Shown: positions 33,728 to 44,999 of the stretch, in pieces
How positions within the stretch are numbered: position 1 is the stretch's first letter
Layout of the letters: each line of letters starts with the position of its first letter
Assembly: GCA_002104905.1 (NCBI GenBank)
Contig: MCFE01000299.1
Span: forward strand, 1-64,000
Direction of reading: 5' to 3'
DNA: 64,000 nucleotides
Origin: Basidiobolus meristosporus CBS 931.73
Lineage: Eukaryota; Basidiobolomycota; Basidiobolomycetes; Basidiobolales; Basidiobolaceae
Notes under the pieces: generated by a model
The model's database searches: none
What the model saw: only the letters and a program-made list of their open reading frames with translations
Told to the model about the DNA's origin: nothing
Position numbers and translations under genes: made by a program

Positions 33728-35071
33728 ATGATCCAACTTCTCCCACCTCCCTTACAAGCGTCGAAAGCCAAAAAAGATGCGAACCATGATTTCCATTTGT
33801 CTACTACGGCCAATGAGCTGAAGGAGATATTGAATGTTGAAGTATACGTCAACGTCGAGAAACTGAGAAGAGCTTCACGGCATGGCATACCAGCTGAATT
33901 CCGCGGGGTAAATCCAACAACTCTGGTAATTTATCACGTCACTCACCCAACATCTTACTACTTTATAAACTATAGCAAGTTTGGAAGTTTTTACTTGGTG
34001 TTGAGCAAGCTGATAGATGTATGATTGACAACAAGTTCTTCTGATACTTTGTGCAAAGATGATACTGATTGAATTGAAATTCATAGCCCAAGAACTATCT
34101 AGCAGCAAAGCAAAATCAGATGACTATGCTCAGCTTGACAAGGAGAATGTTGAAAGCACCAAAAGAATACGAGGGGAAGTGACCAGATATCTAAGAAGGT
34201 TAGGGAGAGTAGAGGAGAGCGCAGGAAAATTTGCGATATTCGAAAATGTGATTGGGGCTTATTTGAATAGTAACAAGAACATCGAGTACTCACCGGTACT
34301 AGTACATATTTGCGGGCCTTTTGTTGAATGTTTGTCGGAAGAGTGGGAGGTTTTCTATTGTTTTGAGCAACTCATGACACAGATTAGTAAGTTATTCGTT
34401 GAGATGAATTTGGGGCCACTTGTTTGATTCGTACGGCAGACATTAACTGGGCTTTATTGTAGCGGAGTATTTTGAGGAGCACGAAATCAATGAACGCGTG
34501 GCGAAGTTTATGGCACTATTCCGAACACTTCTGCCAGATCTGTATCCATTTTCTCATCTATGATAGACCCAAGTCGATTTGTAGCCACTTGATCCTTGAC
34601 AAAGGCACCCCAATAAGGTATAATTATTTCCAGGAAGAAGAAGTGGAGTTCAATGAATGGGTTGCCTCGTGGAATATGTACCTGTTAGCCAAAGAACTAC
34701 CATTGGATTCCTTGTCAAGATTATGGGATACCTATTTTTGTGAGGCAAACTTCTTAGAATTGCATGTCTATGTATGTCTAGGTAATATCAACTAGTACTG
34801 GTTTGCTCATTGTTGCAAGATGCTGACTTTTCCCTCTCTCACATATAGCCATTTTGAAACATTACAAAGAGAACCTGGAGGATTTAGAACAGTCAGAGAT
34901 ACGTACCTTACTACTAAGGCTACCCGAATTGGATATAGAGCAGGTAGTGTAGGGAATATAAATCAGCAACTAGCACTTTAATTAACCCCCTCTTCACTAT
35001 AGATCTTACAACAAGGCGTAAATCTGATGCATGAGATTCAGGAGCGCGAGATCTCTGATAGAGTGGACTAA
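33728..35071 (+). CDS. TBC-domain Rab GTPase-activating protein
   Basis: Seven exons (33728-33907, 33976-34018, 34087-34386, 34463-34541, 34618-34781, 34849-34943, 35003-35071), all in phase, give 309 residues. Nearly the whole protein is a TBC domain. HGIPAEFRGQVWKFLLG carries the Trp/Arg-Gly entry motif. The next block, where Rab-GAPs carry the catalytic IxxDxxR arginine, reads ENVESTKRIRGEVTRYLRR with no clear IxxDxxR match. FENVIGAYLNSN contains the YxN/Q-like region, although the canonical YCQG is replaced by GAYLNSN. PLDSLSRLWDTYF is a typical late TBC helix. TBC proteins stimulate GTP hydrolysis by Rab GTPases in vesicle traffic. The altered Arg and Gln finger regions raise the question whether this member is catalytically active. 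It is short for the family and has no accessory domain. Confidence 0.85.
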
Positions 35072-37554
35072 TCCTTCCTAATTGAACAAGTATCTCCTAT
35101 TATTTCTCAGCCAGTTGAAATCGTATTATATCAAGCATATAAATAAATTTGCGCTGTATTTATGCAAACAATAATTGGATTCACTTGGAAAACAAGAAGA
35201 CTCTTTCCAAGCTGGGAAGACCTTTCAACAATAATATTGAATAATCTAGTCTCAATCTTTCGAATATCGGCTCATTACGCAATGATGATACGTAGAGCTG
35301 CGATGATCAAATATTGCATTCACAGCCTCTAGAGCTTTGTGGAAGGGAGGTGTTGGTTGGATCCAAATCCACTTGACGGTCACAGTAGTGAGGGGGCCAA
35401 AATTGGTCATGCTGATTTCATTAGCGCGACATTGAGATCACGGCATATCCTAAATGGCTAAATTTAACTCTATTGATGATTAACATATCATTGTAGTGGT
35501 GAGAAACACTTGAAAGATACAATAGACAGGATAAGGAGCCTTGTCCGCAGTCATGAAATGAAGATTCAAGTAACTTCAGGTCAAGACAATACTCTGGATT
35601 GTTGCGCATTAATAATTTGATGTTCAGATTACCAGAATACCAGTATATTTCAACGTATTGGCCAGGCCCCATTCAGTCCCGGTCGCCTGACCGGGTAATG
35701 TTTCGTGGAGCTGCCACTAAACTCAGCTTGCACTGCTATAGCAGTTCCATCGCACGACCCTTCCCTAAGCTCTCGGTTTTGTAGATCAGTTTTTTAGTTT
35801 CAGCATGAATTTACGTCTTGGATGAGCTATCCAGAATTGGGGGAATTGGAGAATATTGATATCGGAAAACGCTCAGGTCATATGCTGGGGGAAAACTTTT
35901 CCCCTGAATCTGCAATGTCGATCATGGGTTTACGAATGATGATCAAAAGTGCATCAATAATATATGCTTCAGGCATTTTCGAATGGTTGTGTAAAGCCAG
36001 CATTCAATATATATATATATTTCCTAGGTTGTCTGGACTTTCGTTTGATCACAACACTCAGCAGGGTCTGGAGCTAACTTATTATATGGCTTCTTGGACC
36101 GTGAGACGATAATCCTGTAAACATGCTGGAAATATCCTACAGATACTTGACGTCGCCCAGTTCATGGCTAGTACTTACCATGAAGAGTTAAGCTCCATAG
36201 AATGCGATTGGGCTGTTGATTATTGTGCAGGTTTGTTTACGAATATGCCTGGAAAATAATCCTGGGTTGGGGCTATGGCGCGTATGTTGGGATGTGTATC
36301 TTACCCAGCTTAGTCTAGAAGTTTGGGCTGCGCTTCTACAGATAAGGGTTTTGTTGCTGGTCAACAGGTATTGGATCATTTATATTTGCGGGTAAATTAT
36401 CGGCCACGTTATTGAGTCGAAATGAGATTTGGCTCTGGAAAGCTGGGTATGGTAAGCACGCTAAGCGCTTGATATGGCCAATTGGCACAGAAAATTTCCC
36501 TTTGGCCAGTGAAACATTTTTCCAGAAATATTGATTCGCCACCGGAGGGGCCAATGGACACGTACTCACGAAAGTCAGAATATGCACATACATATTATAT
36601 TCCTAAACTGCAAACTGTTTTGAGTCAAGTGAATCATTCCATGCGCAGTAAACCCAATGAAAAACTCACCAATATCACGGATTAGTCATTCAATGCAATG
36701 CATTGTTCATTGGCTCCCCCTGCTATAGAAAGCGGGGAGAAATTGGTTGACACTAGTGCAGGATGGAGAGGTAAACAATGTGGGGCTTATGGCAATCGTG
36801 ATTGAATCCCCTTAGGAACGGTTTGATCCCACTGGCCGGCGAGATATCGCAGCTGGTGGCGAGTGTTGAGCAATGTTGCCCAGCTTAGAGACCTGACTCA
36901 TTGGCAGCTAAATAATGAGCCTCTTGTGTTCATGTGTCTATAATTGGATAAAAAAGAGCCTAATCCGGACTGACCACTATCTAAAACCAATATGGCTTTT
37001 TAAATAAATGATCTGCGTAACAACAAATCCTCCATAATATACTTTACATCTGCCAACAATGTATGATGATTTCAATAGGCAATTCATTCTGGGAAAGTCT
37101 AGTCACATTAAATAACAATTTTCTCCATTTGTTTATAGAGTTCACGATTATGGTCGTGTTCTCGTTGGATTCTTGAAACAAGCAGGGAATTTTGGCTACT
37201 CTTCGGTTCAACAGATCTTCTTTCTTGACATGATGGCCTGTTTCCCATCCTGCCAAGCATACTGAACTGCTGTAATGAAGCCATGTGATGGGCGTGCCAG
37301 GTCTTATCCTTTACATTGTATTGTAAGCGACAAATGACCATCTAAATTTGAGTAATAAATACGGTTTGATTCGAAGACTGTTCCAAATATAGTATAAGCC
37401 CTCGAAACTTCAATCTAGCATAGGCTTTTAGAATCCAATCAGATGTTCGAGATACTATGGGAGGTTTCTAAGACTGAAATGATGTTGGGCCGTTGAGGGA
37501 AATAAATTCTGGCCTGCAAATCCAACCTTTCGCGGAGACAATTAATATGTTCTA
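35072..37554. other. 2.5-kb intergenic stretch, no gene recognised
   Basis: Only short open frames. A short (AT)n microsatellite lies at about 36007-36020. No repeat family or RNA gene is recognised. Confidence 0.4.
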
Positions 37555-39840
37555 ATGAGGCTTCTTTACTTCCTCTTCCCTATATGCTCTTTTATCCTAT
37601 ATTTCCCTGGCTTTTCAACAGGTGACTTCGTACATAGCGGCCTTACCCACCTTTTGCATGATTTTTATGGCAATTTTCAAAAGAATGCTTCTGTAGTTTC
37701 CCCCAACTTCTATAATTTCACTGGTGTGTTCATCAAAGTTCATTTTGAAGAGGGTATTGACTGTAAACTTTCCAATACCTTGCCTGCATTGAACCCCTCC
37801 AACGACTTGAGTCAAGCAAGTGGTACTGTACTGTTTATCTCAACAGAAGATTTATTAGCCAACAAATGCAAAGGCTTTTCTGGAGTACGATACTTCCTAC
37901 CCATTTCTACTCCCACCTTCACTTATTAAATTTTGTATGTCGTAGGTCATAAATCAGCTTGAAGATTTCATCTTGACTGTTGCCAACAGTCAACTCCCTC
38001 CGCTAAATGTGGCGTTATTCTCTTCGAGTGGACCTCAGGAAGTGGAATTTGGTGGTCCACGTGAGCCCTACGGTGGAAAAATTACTTCTCCACCCAATAT
38101 TCATCTGGCTATAGTAAGCAAGAATGTTGGGGCCATGTTACTTCAGCAGACTGGAGGTCCCGTTCCATATATAGCCTTGATTACTCAAGGTAAGATTCTT
38201 ATTGATAGGAGTGCAGATTCTGGGACTGATTCTCAGGGATGAATAGATCCCGGCCCATGGAATGTGGAAAATACGTCCTATCGGCTTGCTTTGCATCGCT
38301 GGTCGCTTTTTGTGCTGGTATGGCTTTAAACACACTGCGCCCTATTAGAAATATACTAAAATGATTTGGTTAATGACAAGACATTCTTTGCCTTGATCTA
38401 TGCCTTCTATCAGCTTATCAACCTGTTTTACCAAGAGGGTTGGCAATTTGACACGCGTATTATTCTTTATATCGCTGCGTTGGTAGTTTTAAATTGTATA
38501 AGATATATGGACTATTATCGATTTGATCTCCATCAATACTAACAAATTTATTAGCCTCACTTGTTTCTCTTGCCATACGTGGACAATCAAAAGGAATCCT
38601 TGTCATGACTCGAATCGCCTGGCTGATAGGGTATAGCGCTTATAGTGCGGTGCAGTTAAAATGGTATGCTCTTTAGAAACAAATGGCTGTTATAAAATTT
38701 CTCAAACTAACGTGTTACTCTGTCAAGGGGGCAAATCATATCTAAATTATTCCCAAACACCATATTTATCTCCTCCTTCTACTTCATCGTTTTCGTAATG
38801 ATAAATTACCTTGTCATTACGGTCATGAATATTGCCGGTATTATGATTATATCCGAAAGACTCGACTCCGCTCTTGTTTACATAAATGCTATCTATCTGC
38901 CGCTGTTGATGTCTTTTCAAGCTTTATTGTTTTTCTATTATGGTAAGTTTGTTCACCAATGTTTCATCAAGACGGCATTCTAAACCTTAAAATTAAGCAA
39001 TGATGTACAAACGTGGTATGCAAGCGTTCCCAGTGACCTCTCGCACTAGAGTCAGCTTACAAAAGGTAATGTAATCCGTTATACATGAGTCTTCGGAGAC
39101 AATCAACTGACAGTTGGGGCATCATAGCTTGCGTTACTTCTGATATTTGCCGTTTTGGGCTTTGTGTTCGAGGCTGTGTCCCAATTCCTACAAAATGGGG
39201 GCTTTGTAACTAGTATTACCGGAAATATTCTTATCTTAACATTCAACACCCTATCACAGTTAGCCCTATTCAGCCCTGTTTTCGCCATCCTTTCCATTCG
39301 AGGAACAGATGATACTGCTACGTACGCTGCCGTTCTTCATCGCAACAGAAACGGCTCCTCTATGTCTACGCCTCGGCATGCTAGCACCACTCACTCCAAC
39401 AAAACAGAGCATAATCGTCCTCAATCACATCCACTTGCTGTTGCTCACACAAATACCCATATGCACACCCAGTCATATCCTCAAAGTCCCTCTGTTTATG
39501 CGGACAGGTATGACTTGGGACACCCATCAGAAGAAGCCTACTCTCCAAGCAGGTCTGTCTCAATCTCACTTGACCTATTGAATTCACGTCGGGTTTCGAG
39601 GACAGAGGAGATTTCAACCATCATTACGCCCCTCACGCCACCTCCACCCCGAAGACGAGAAAAATCCAAATCCCAGATATCGACTCTTCAGTTGTTAACA
39701 GAAAACACCTCTGAAAAACCGGAGTTGCCTGCTGAAGCAACGACCTCGATGGTAAGTTGGCCAGAGAATCTCACCACATTCTTTGTAAGGAAACTAACCG
39801 ATTTTTTTAGTCTGGAGACACGGTAATTGCTGCACACTAA
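37555..39840 (+). CDS. Signal-peptide-bearing seven-transmembrane protein with luminal domain
   Basis: Nine exons (37555-37884, 37946-38189, 38247-38317, 38381-38495, 38555-38663, 38728-38942, 38998-39065, 39128-39751, 39811-39840) join in phase to 601 residues. MRLLYFLFPICSFILYFPGF is a clear signal peptide. About 190 residues follow that should face the lumen or outside, with N-glycosylation sites (NAS, NFT, NTS) and a GAMLLQQTGGPVPYIALIT segment recalling protease-associated (PA) domains. Seven hydrophobic helices then run from about residue 215 to 440. The last exons encode a Ser/Thr/Pro/His-rich cytosolic tail of ~160 residues with a PLTPPPPRRRE proline motif. An extracellular domain plus seven helices and a phosphorylatable tail is a receptor-like layout. 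I do not recognise a named family. No function is assigned. Confidence 0.78.
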
Positions 39841-40623
39841 TGGACACAGGCTTATCCCGACAACTAATCTTATGATATTTAGGAGTCACATAGGATATCT
39901 TTCCTTGAGAACAATTCTGATTCTTAGCGGTGTAATCCAACCCACCCCAAGAATTCCTCATAGTCACCCGTAACAGCCATTGAGCACTGATTTGCTAAAT
40001 ACAACCCGACGCACTTTCAGTAGAACAGGAATAAGTGACATTACATATACTTGTATATAGAATTCCCATTTTCTATCTCTTTGTCTCAACCACCTTGGCA
40101 TTCTTGAACTAATGATGACCACACGGAATTGCAGCTTAATCCAGTAGAATAGGCAGTCATCTACTACGAAGCATGTTATGTTTGATTCGATTTACTTAAT
40201 TTCTACCAGTTCGGTGTACCCAACAAGATTGCGCTCATCCTATTATAATATTAATATACAACCCAGCAAATAGTAAGCGACTTCCCCCATGTTGTAGCGG
40301 TCTACTTGCTTCTTGAACGTTTAGCGAATCGAGTCCATAAAACGATAGGGGTACCTTTAGCTTGCTAGCAGAGCTGTCCCATTTTCTGCAGGTGCCACTT
40401 GGGCACTGTGTATGCAATCAGGAATGTTTCTCCCGTATAGTCGTGTTGGGCAGGGTTGTCCGATTTGCGCTTGGGAATTTGGTAAGACATCGCAAGCAAC
40501 GGTTAAAACGAAGCTAGTATTTATTTATAGCCAAAATGAGAAGCGTAATCGGGATTGGAATCGGAATGACGGCGAAAAAGTATGTGGGCGAGAGAGGCCC
40601 CCGAAAAGATACTGACATGGAGA
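39841..40623. other. Intergenic stretch, no gene
   Basis: Tail-to-tail spacer between the seven-helix protein and the End3-type gene; nothing recognised. Confidence 0.45.
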
Positions 40624-42300
40624 TCAAGTGGATTTTTGCTTCTCGATCTCTTGCTGTAACTTCTCTAGCTCTTCTTCTTTGGAGCGAATATGGCTCTCCA
40701 AGGACTGCTTTTGATTTCTGAGATTCTTGAGGTTCAGCTTAAGTGCATCTACAACACGTCGATCTTGCTGCTGTTGTGTGTGCTGATCAGAGGAAGCGCC
40801 AGCATTCTCGGCTTGCTCCTTTCTGTTTGCCAATTCGAGTTGCTTGAATTGATATAGCTCCTCTAATTGCTCTCTGACCTTGGTGCTCTTGGGCTTGGGG
40901 GCATACTTGGATTCTTCCTCCACCTCTTGCTTCTTCCTTTCAATAGATCTTTCCAAGTCTGCAAGCTCCTTTTGAAGCTTCTCCTCTTCGTCGGAGACCT
41001 TGTATTTGGACCCGCTAGTGAAGGTGGCTATGGTTGCAGGCGGGATAAAGATGAATGAATGGTCAGAAAGTCAAGTAAGTGTTTTGAAAGCTTACATGAA
41101 CGTCCAATTGCAGAGCTAGCACCAACACGGGTCAGATAGCTCTCGGCCAACACTGCATTCTTGGCGATCTTGGCTGGGGTGGACCCCACTCTGCCAGCAT
41201 CAAGTGGTTTGGTCCTAGATGCTGACTGAGCAGGAGCATCGAACAAAGACCGGGAAGCGTTCTTTCCATCCAGATTGAAGCTATCTATGATTTTCTGTGG
41301 ACACTGGCGAGGCAGAGGTACCCCCTTTCTCAAATTATTGATGATATGTAGAAACATGTTGAATTGCTCTCTTTTTAAGCGCTGTTCACTCTTGAGATCG
41401 ACCAATTGCCTGAAATTTGCTTATGAGACGCCTGCTTTCTAACAAGTCAGCAGCTGAACTTACCAAGCATTGTAAATCTCGTCGTTAGAGAGGTTGAACG
41501 ATTGGAAGAGCTCATCAAGATTACTTCCTGTTGCCGAAAAATCCAGGGACATGATGAGAGTCATAGATGAGTAAAAGTTGAATAAGCTTTTTCTTACCAA
41601 GCACATATTGGCCATCTACGGTGTATTTTGTAAATGTGTTTTCATAGGCAAACTTATCGGACAACGGCAAATTCCAATTAAAGCTCTCGGCACCTTGATT
41701 TCCCTAAACCAGAGGAAGCTGATGAGTACTACGTCAGAGGGGAATCGCAGTCGAAATACCCAACTAACCATGGAGTACTGGTGCGGAGAGGAGGTCGTGT
41801 TATTCTGGTAACCAGGGTAGGAATTCCCCGAGGGCTGGCTATGGGGAGAAAGCAGACTTGAGGGTACCGAGGTGGGCAGGGGCTGACCATTTATCGATTC
41901 GTAAATGAGTTTCATGGCCACCACAAACTCGTCCAAAGTCATGGCTCCATCTTTGTCCATATCTGCAAGATCCCTAGACGATTTCCAGACGAACCCCGAG
42001 AACATTGGTCAGTTGAACGGCAGACAAACCTCCCGACCAGCACCTACCATATTCTCTCCAAAACGGAAACATCCAAACCGGATTCCAAAAAGACATTCCG
42101 CGCCTGGTCACCTGGAAAAGCAGCATTTAGAGGACTCACGCAGATGAAACGGTTGGGCGGTTGATGTGGTGACAGGTGGAAGGGGATTTGTGGGCTGAAT
42201 GAAAGCTGTAGTCTGTCTAACCTGAAAGGAGTCCGTTGACCGGGTTCAAAGAGAAGAAATTTTCGGTAAATTTTTCACGTTCTCCAGGTAAGAAATTCAT
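40624..42300 (-). CDS. END3: End3/SagA-type EH-domain endocytosis protein
   Basis: Seven exons (42300-42222, 42111-42048, 41973-41769, 41703-41598, 41527-41464, 41409-41096, 41027-40624) splice in phase to 411 residues. The first EH domain spans about residues 1-95, with IWDLADMDKDGAMTLDEF holding the EF-hand loop (Asp-x-Asp-x-Asp-Gly and a Glu at the end). A second, degenerate EH domain at about 130-225 contains AWQLVDLKSEQRLKREQF, where the calcium ligands are largely lost. The C-terminal ~120 residues are a Lys/Glu/Gln-rich coiled coil. This order (EH, EH, coiled coil, ~400 residues) is that of End3 in yeast and SagA in Aspergillus. Those act with Pan1 and Sla1 at actin-linked endocytic sites through binding of Asn-Pro-Phe-type motifs. 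The ATG at 42300 is the first after an upstream stop-containing region. Confidence 0.85.
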
Positions 42301-43183
42301 CGAGTAGAGCAGATGAGGGCGGTTAACAGTGTCTTCGAGAATATGGGAGTAGCTTTGACGACTATAGAGTACCTCGATTCTGGCAGAATCATTGCCTGTA
42401 TCGTTGCCTAAATGAGCCAATGAGACACGTATTTACTGAAAATTCCTGGTTGATTATCGCTAAATAAAGTTCATACTGAGGTGGGCATCGAGCTTATCCG
42501 GTGATTCTTGGTTACGGAGTTCGCACAGATTGATTTAGTATAATTGGGTAGGGATGGAAACGTTCGTGGTTGGACCAGATTATTCCAAAATATTGGCTAC
42601 CTTTCAAGGCGCATTCATCGGCATTCTCAAAATTCTTGAAATCTGTTGATAACGTGGCTGAGGTCTAAAACTCTGGTGTTATGGTAAAGTTGGATATAAT
42701 GATACCAGACGTTTGCTTTGCTCTCACTTCATTTCTTATTTGTCCTAATACTCCCAGGATCCACCAGGTTGGTCTCAAGTTATCGAGGGAAATACGATTA
42801 CTTATTTTTTTATTGCAATGTCAATGAAGTAATATGTATCATCTTGGTCGTCAATGACCAAATCACAAAATCCGCTTGCTACATTGTGCAAGCCGCCTAT
42901 GCTGACTTGGAGTGTAGGGCTTCTCGAGTGCATTACTTATCCAAACTGGTCTATATCTTTCAACAAGCTTTCACTACTGAATCACATAGATGGTTCTACA
43001 AAATATGGATACCCATATCATCTTTTATACATCACCAAGCAGACATCTCACCTGCAGTAATTCATGTCATCCACCAGATTCTAGAGAGTACTGGAAGTCA
43101 TAAGTAGAAGTAAAATAATTGCATGAGCACTTGCTGCTTTATTAAGCTCAGATATTTGTACTTTGGCACGAACCTGTTGAGAC
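42301..43183. other. Intergenic stretch with one open frame of doubtful meaning
   Basis: A plus-strand frame at 42718-43107 (129 codons) starts with a hydrophobic stretch but has no recognisable domain, and it ends just before the LTR cluster. It may be chance or retroelement-linked. Nothing else is seen. Confidence 0.35.
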
Positions 43184-43877
43184 TGTTGTACATTTTGTGA
43201 TTACACTTGAATATTCACTTGAGTTGGCCACTTCGATCAGTCTCCAAATCTAAGAGAATTCTGGCCAAATTCCTTGTTAGGACTTACTTGCGATATTTCA
43301 CCAAGATATCAGGTACCCAGGACACAAGAAATTGTAAAGTTGCACAAAGAGTCCCGAACTTGGCACACATGTACTTGGTGTTGTAAGAGTTTTGGTGATA
43401 TTGGAAGTGATTGGAAGAACAAGTAGATTATGTGATTTTTACTTAATAATCTATTGAATTTAAAAGCAGTATATATAGTTTACACTGTACTGGCTAAATA
43501 GCCATGTGAGATGTGTTTAGAAAGGTCCCAAGAGCGTGTGTGGAAAGTTTGAGCCCGCTTGGAGCACTTTTAAGATATTTCATGTTTTGGGTGCCAGATC
43601 TTTTGGTGAGATATCCCAAGTAAATTCTAATGAGGAATTTGGCCAGAATTCTCTAAGATTTGTAGACTGGTCTAAGTGACCAAATTAGGCGAGTATTTAA
43701 GTGTAATTACGAAATTTACAACACTTGGGGCCTTTCTAAACACATTTTACATGGCTAGTTTGCCATGACCATGTAAAGTATAAATACTACTTTTAGATTC
43801 AACTAATCATTAAGTGGAAACCGCATAGTTTACTCATTCTTCTAATTACTTCCAATATCCCCAAATCCCTTACAATA
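43184..43877 (+). mobile_element. Solo LTR (host copy) interrupted by a second LTR
   Basis: The LTR starts TGTTGTACATTTTG at 43184 and ends ...CTTACAATA at 43877, with the insert at 43379-43723 plus its duplicated target removed. That leaves about 349 bp, the same length as the inserted copy (345 bp) and the 61-kb copy (348 bp). The flanks GAGAC (43179-43183) and AAGAC (43878-43882) look like a decayed 5-bp target duplication. The first half (43184-43378) and second half (43724-43877) align to consecutive parts of the inserted copy on its own strand. No internal retroelement region remains, so it is a solo LTR from recombination. Confidence 0.75.
43379..43723 (-). mobile_element. Solo LTR (345 bp) nested in the host LTR, opposite orientation
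   Basis: Reading the minus strand, it begins TGTTGTAAATTTCG and ends CTTACAACA, giving matching TGTTGTAA/TTACAACA ends. It is flanked on both sides by a perfect 5-bp CTTGG target duplication (43374-43378 and 43724-43728). That pair proves integration into the older copy. It is CpG-poor and has no internal coding region. Confidence 0.82.
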
Positions 43878-44511
43878 AAGACTAGGGATATTCATGCTGT
43901 AAGAGGAGGTCCCATGAGGTGGTAAACTAACGTTAGGGCCTTTGGATGTGCTTGATAATCTCAAAAACATATAGGCTTTCTCCGATTCTAAGAATCAGCT
44001 AATAACTTATAAATTAGATCCTATGCCAATACATCATGATTTAGCAATACAATAAGTCAATCTTAAAGGTCTAAATATAATCTTGATGTAAACTAAGTAC
44101 TCACAACAAAGACAATGACCATCCAACCTCCAGTGGTTCCAACTGCTTAAGATAATAGATACCCCCACCAAATATAGATAGCTTCATCACAAACCTTGTT
44201 AGTGCAGCATCTTACACAGCAAAGGAGGCTTTCATAGTTGTTGTGAGTTACTACATATTGGAAGTGAGTTAGAGTGCTAGAGATATTCCAACACCTCCTC
44301 TTACTGCACTGAGCTTAATACTCTAGTGTATTTTAAAAGAATGCTGTAAAGCTGATGATCATAAAACTCCGGGAATGACTCTAGGAAGTGATAATCCAAG
44401 TTTGAGTCTATTTGACAGCCTACAAGACTTTCCTAACTCTGAGAGCTAGCACAGTCAATATGGGGAAGTCCAAAGTAAAGAGTTATATTCAGAGTCCTAA
44501 GATAATTTACC

Positions 44512-44740
44512 CTAATATTGGATACACACGGCATGAGAGTTCTCAAAGCTGTCCAAAGACCCCGAACCTTGCTCACATGCTTTTGGATCTTCCTATCCGA
44601 CCATGTAAAAGCATAAATACCACTTGCACATTTAATAAATTATTAAGTGAAAGCCACATAATCCATGTAGATAGAACACTCTAACGTTTGTAGGCTATGA
44701 TCTAAGTGGATATTTAGGTGCAATTACGAAACTCCCAACA
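44512..44740. repeat. Fragments of the same LTR family, rearranged
   Basis: A plus-oriented tail fragment (about 44512-44670, with words CATAAATACCACTTGCACA and ATTATTAAGTG) is joined to a minus-oriented head fragment. That head ends at 44740 and reads TGTTGGGAGTTTCGTAATT on the minus strand. This is another disrupted or nested pair. The sequence from 43878 to 44511 is AT-rich with no gene. Confidence 0.55.
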
Positions 44741-44999
44741 GTTTCTTCCATGTATCCTTGTTTACATATAACGGGAGGAAATCAAGAATGCTCTGGAGCT
44801 TGCATTACAACTACGTTACAATATGAGGCTGGTGTTAAGTCTGTGTCACTTTTAAACCAGGACAAAATCATAATATTTGGGCTATAGGGTGCCATTGGTT
44901 CTTTTCAAATATTTACTAAACTTGCTACGTCAATGCATTCAGAGCTCATTAATTCCCAAAGTTAATAATGCAATTAATGAGTGGTTCTTATTCGAGACA

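Noticed and set aside
36007-36020. Short (AT)n run
   Set aside because: Ordinary microsatellite of ~14 bp; no further meaning.
42718-43107. 129-codon plus-strand frame with hydrophobic start
   Set aside because: No domain and no homologous feel; sits in AT-rich sequence beside LTRs where chance frames are likely.
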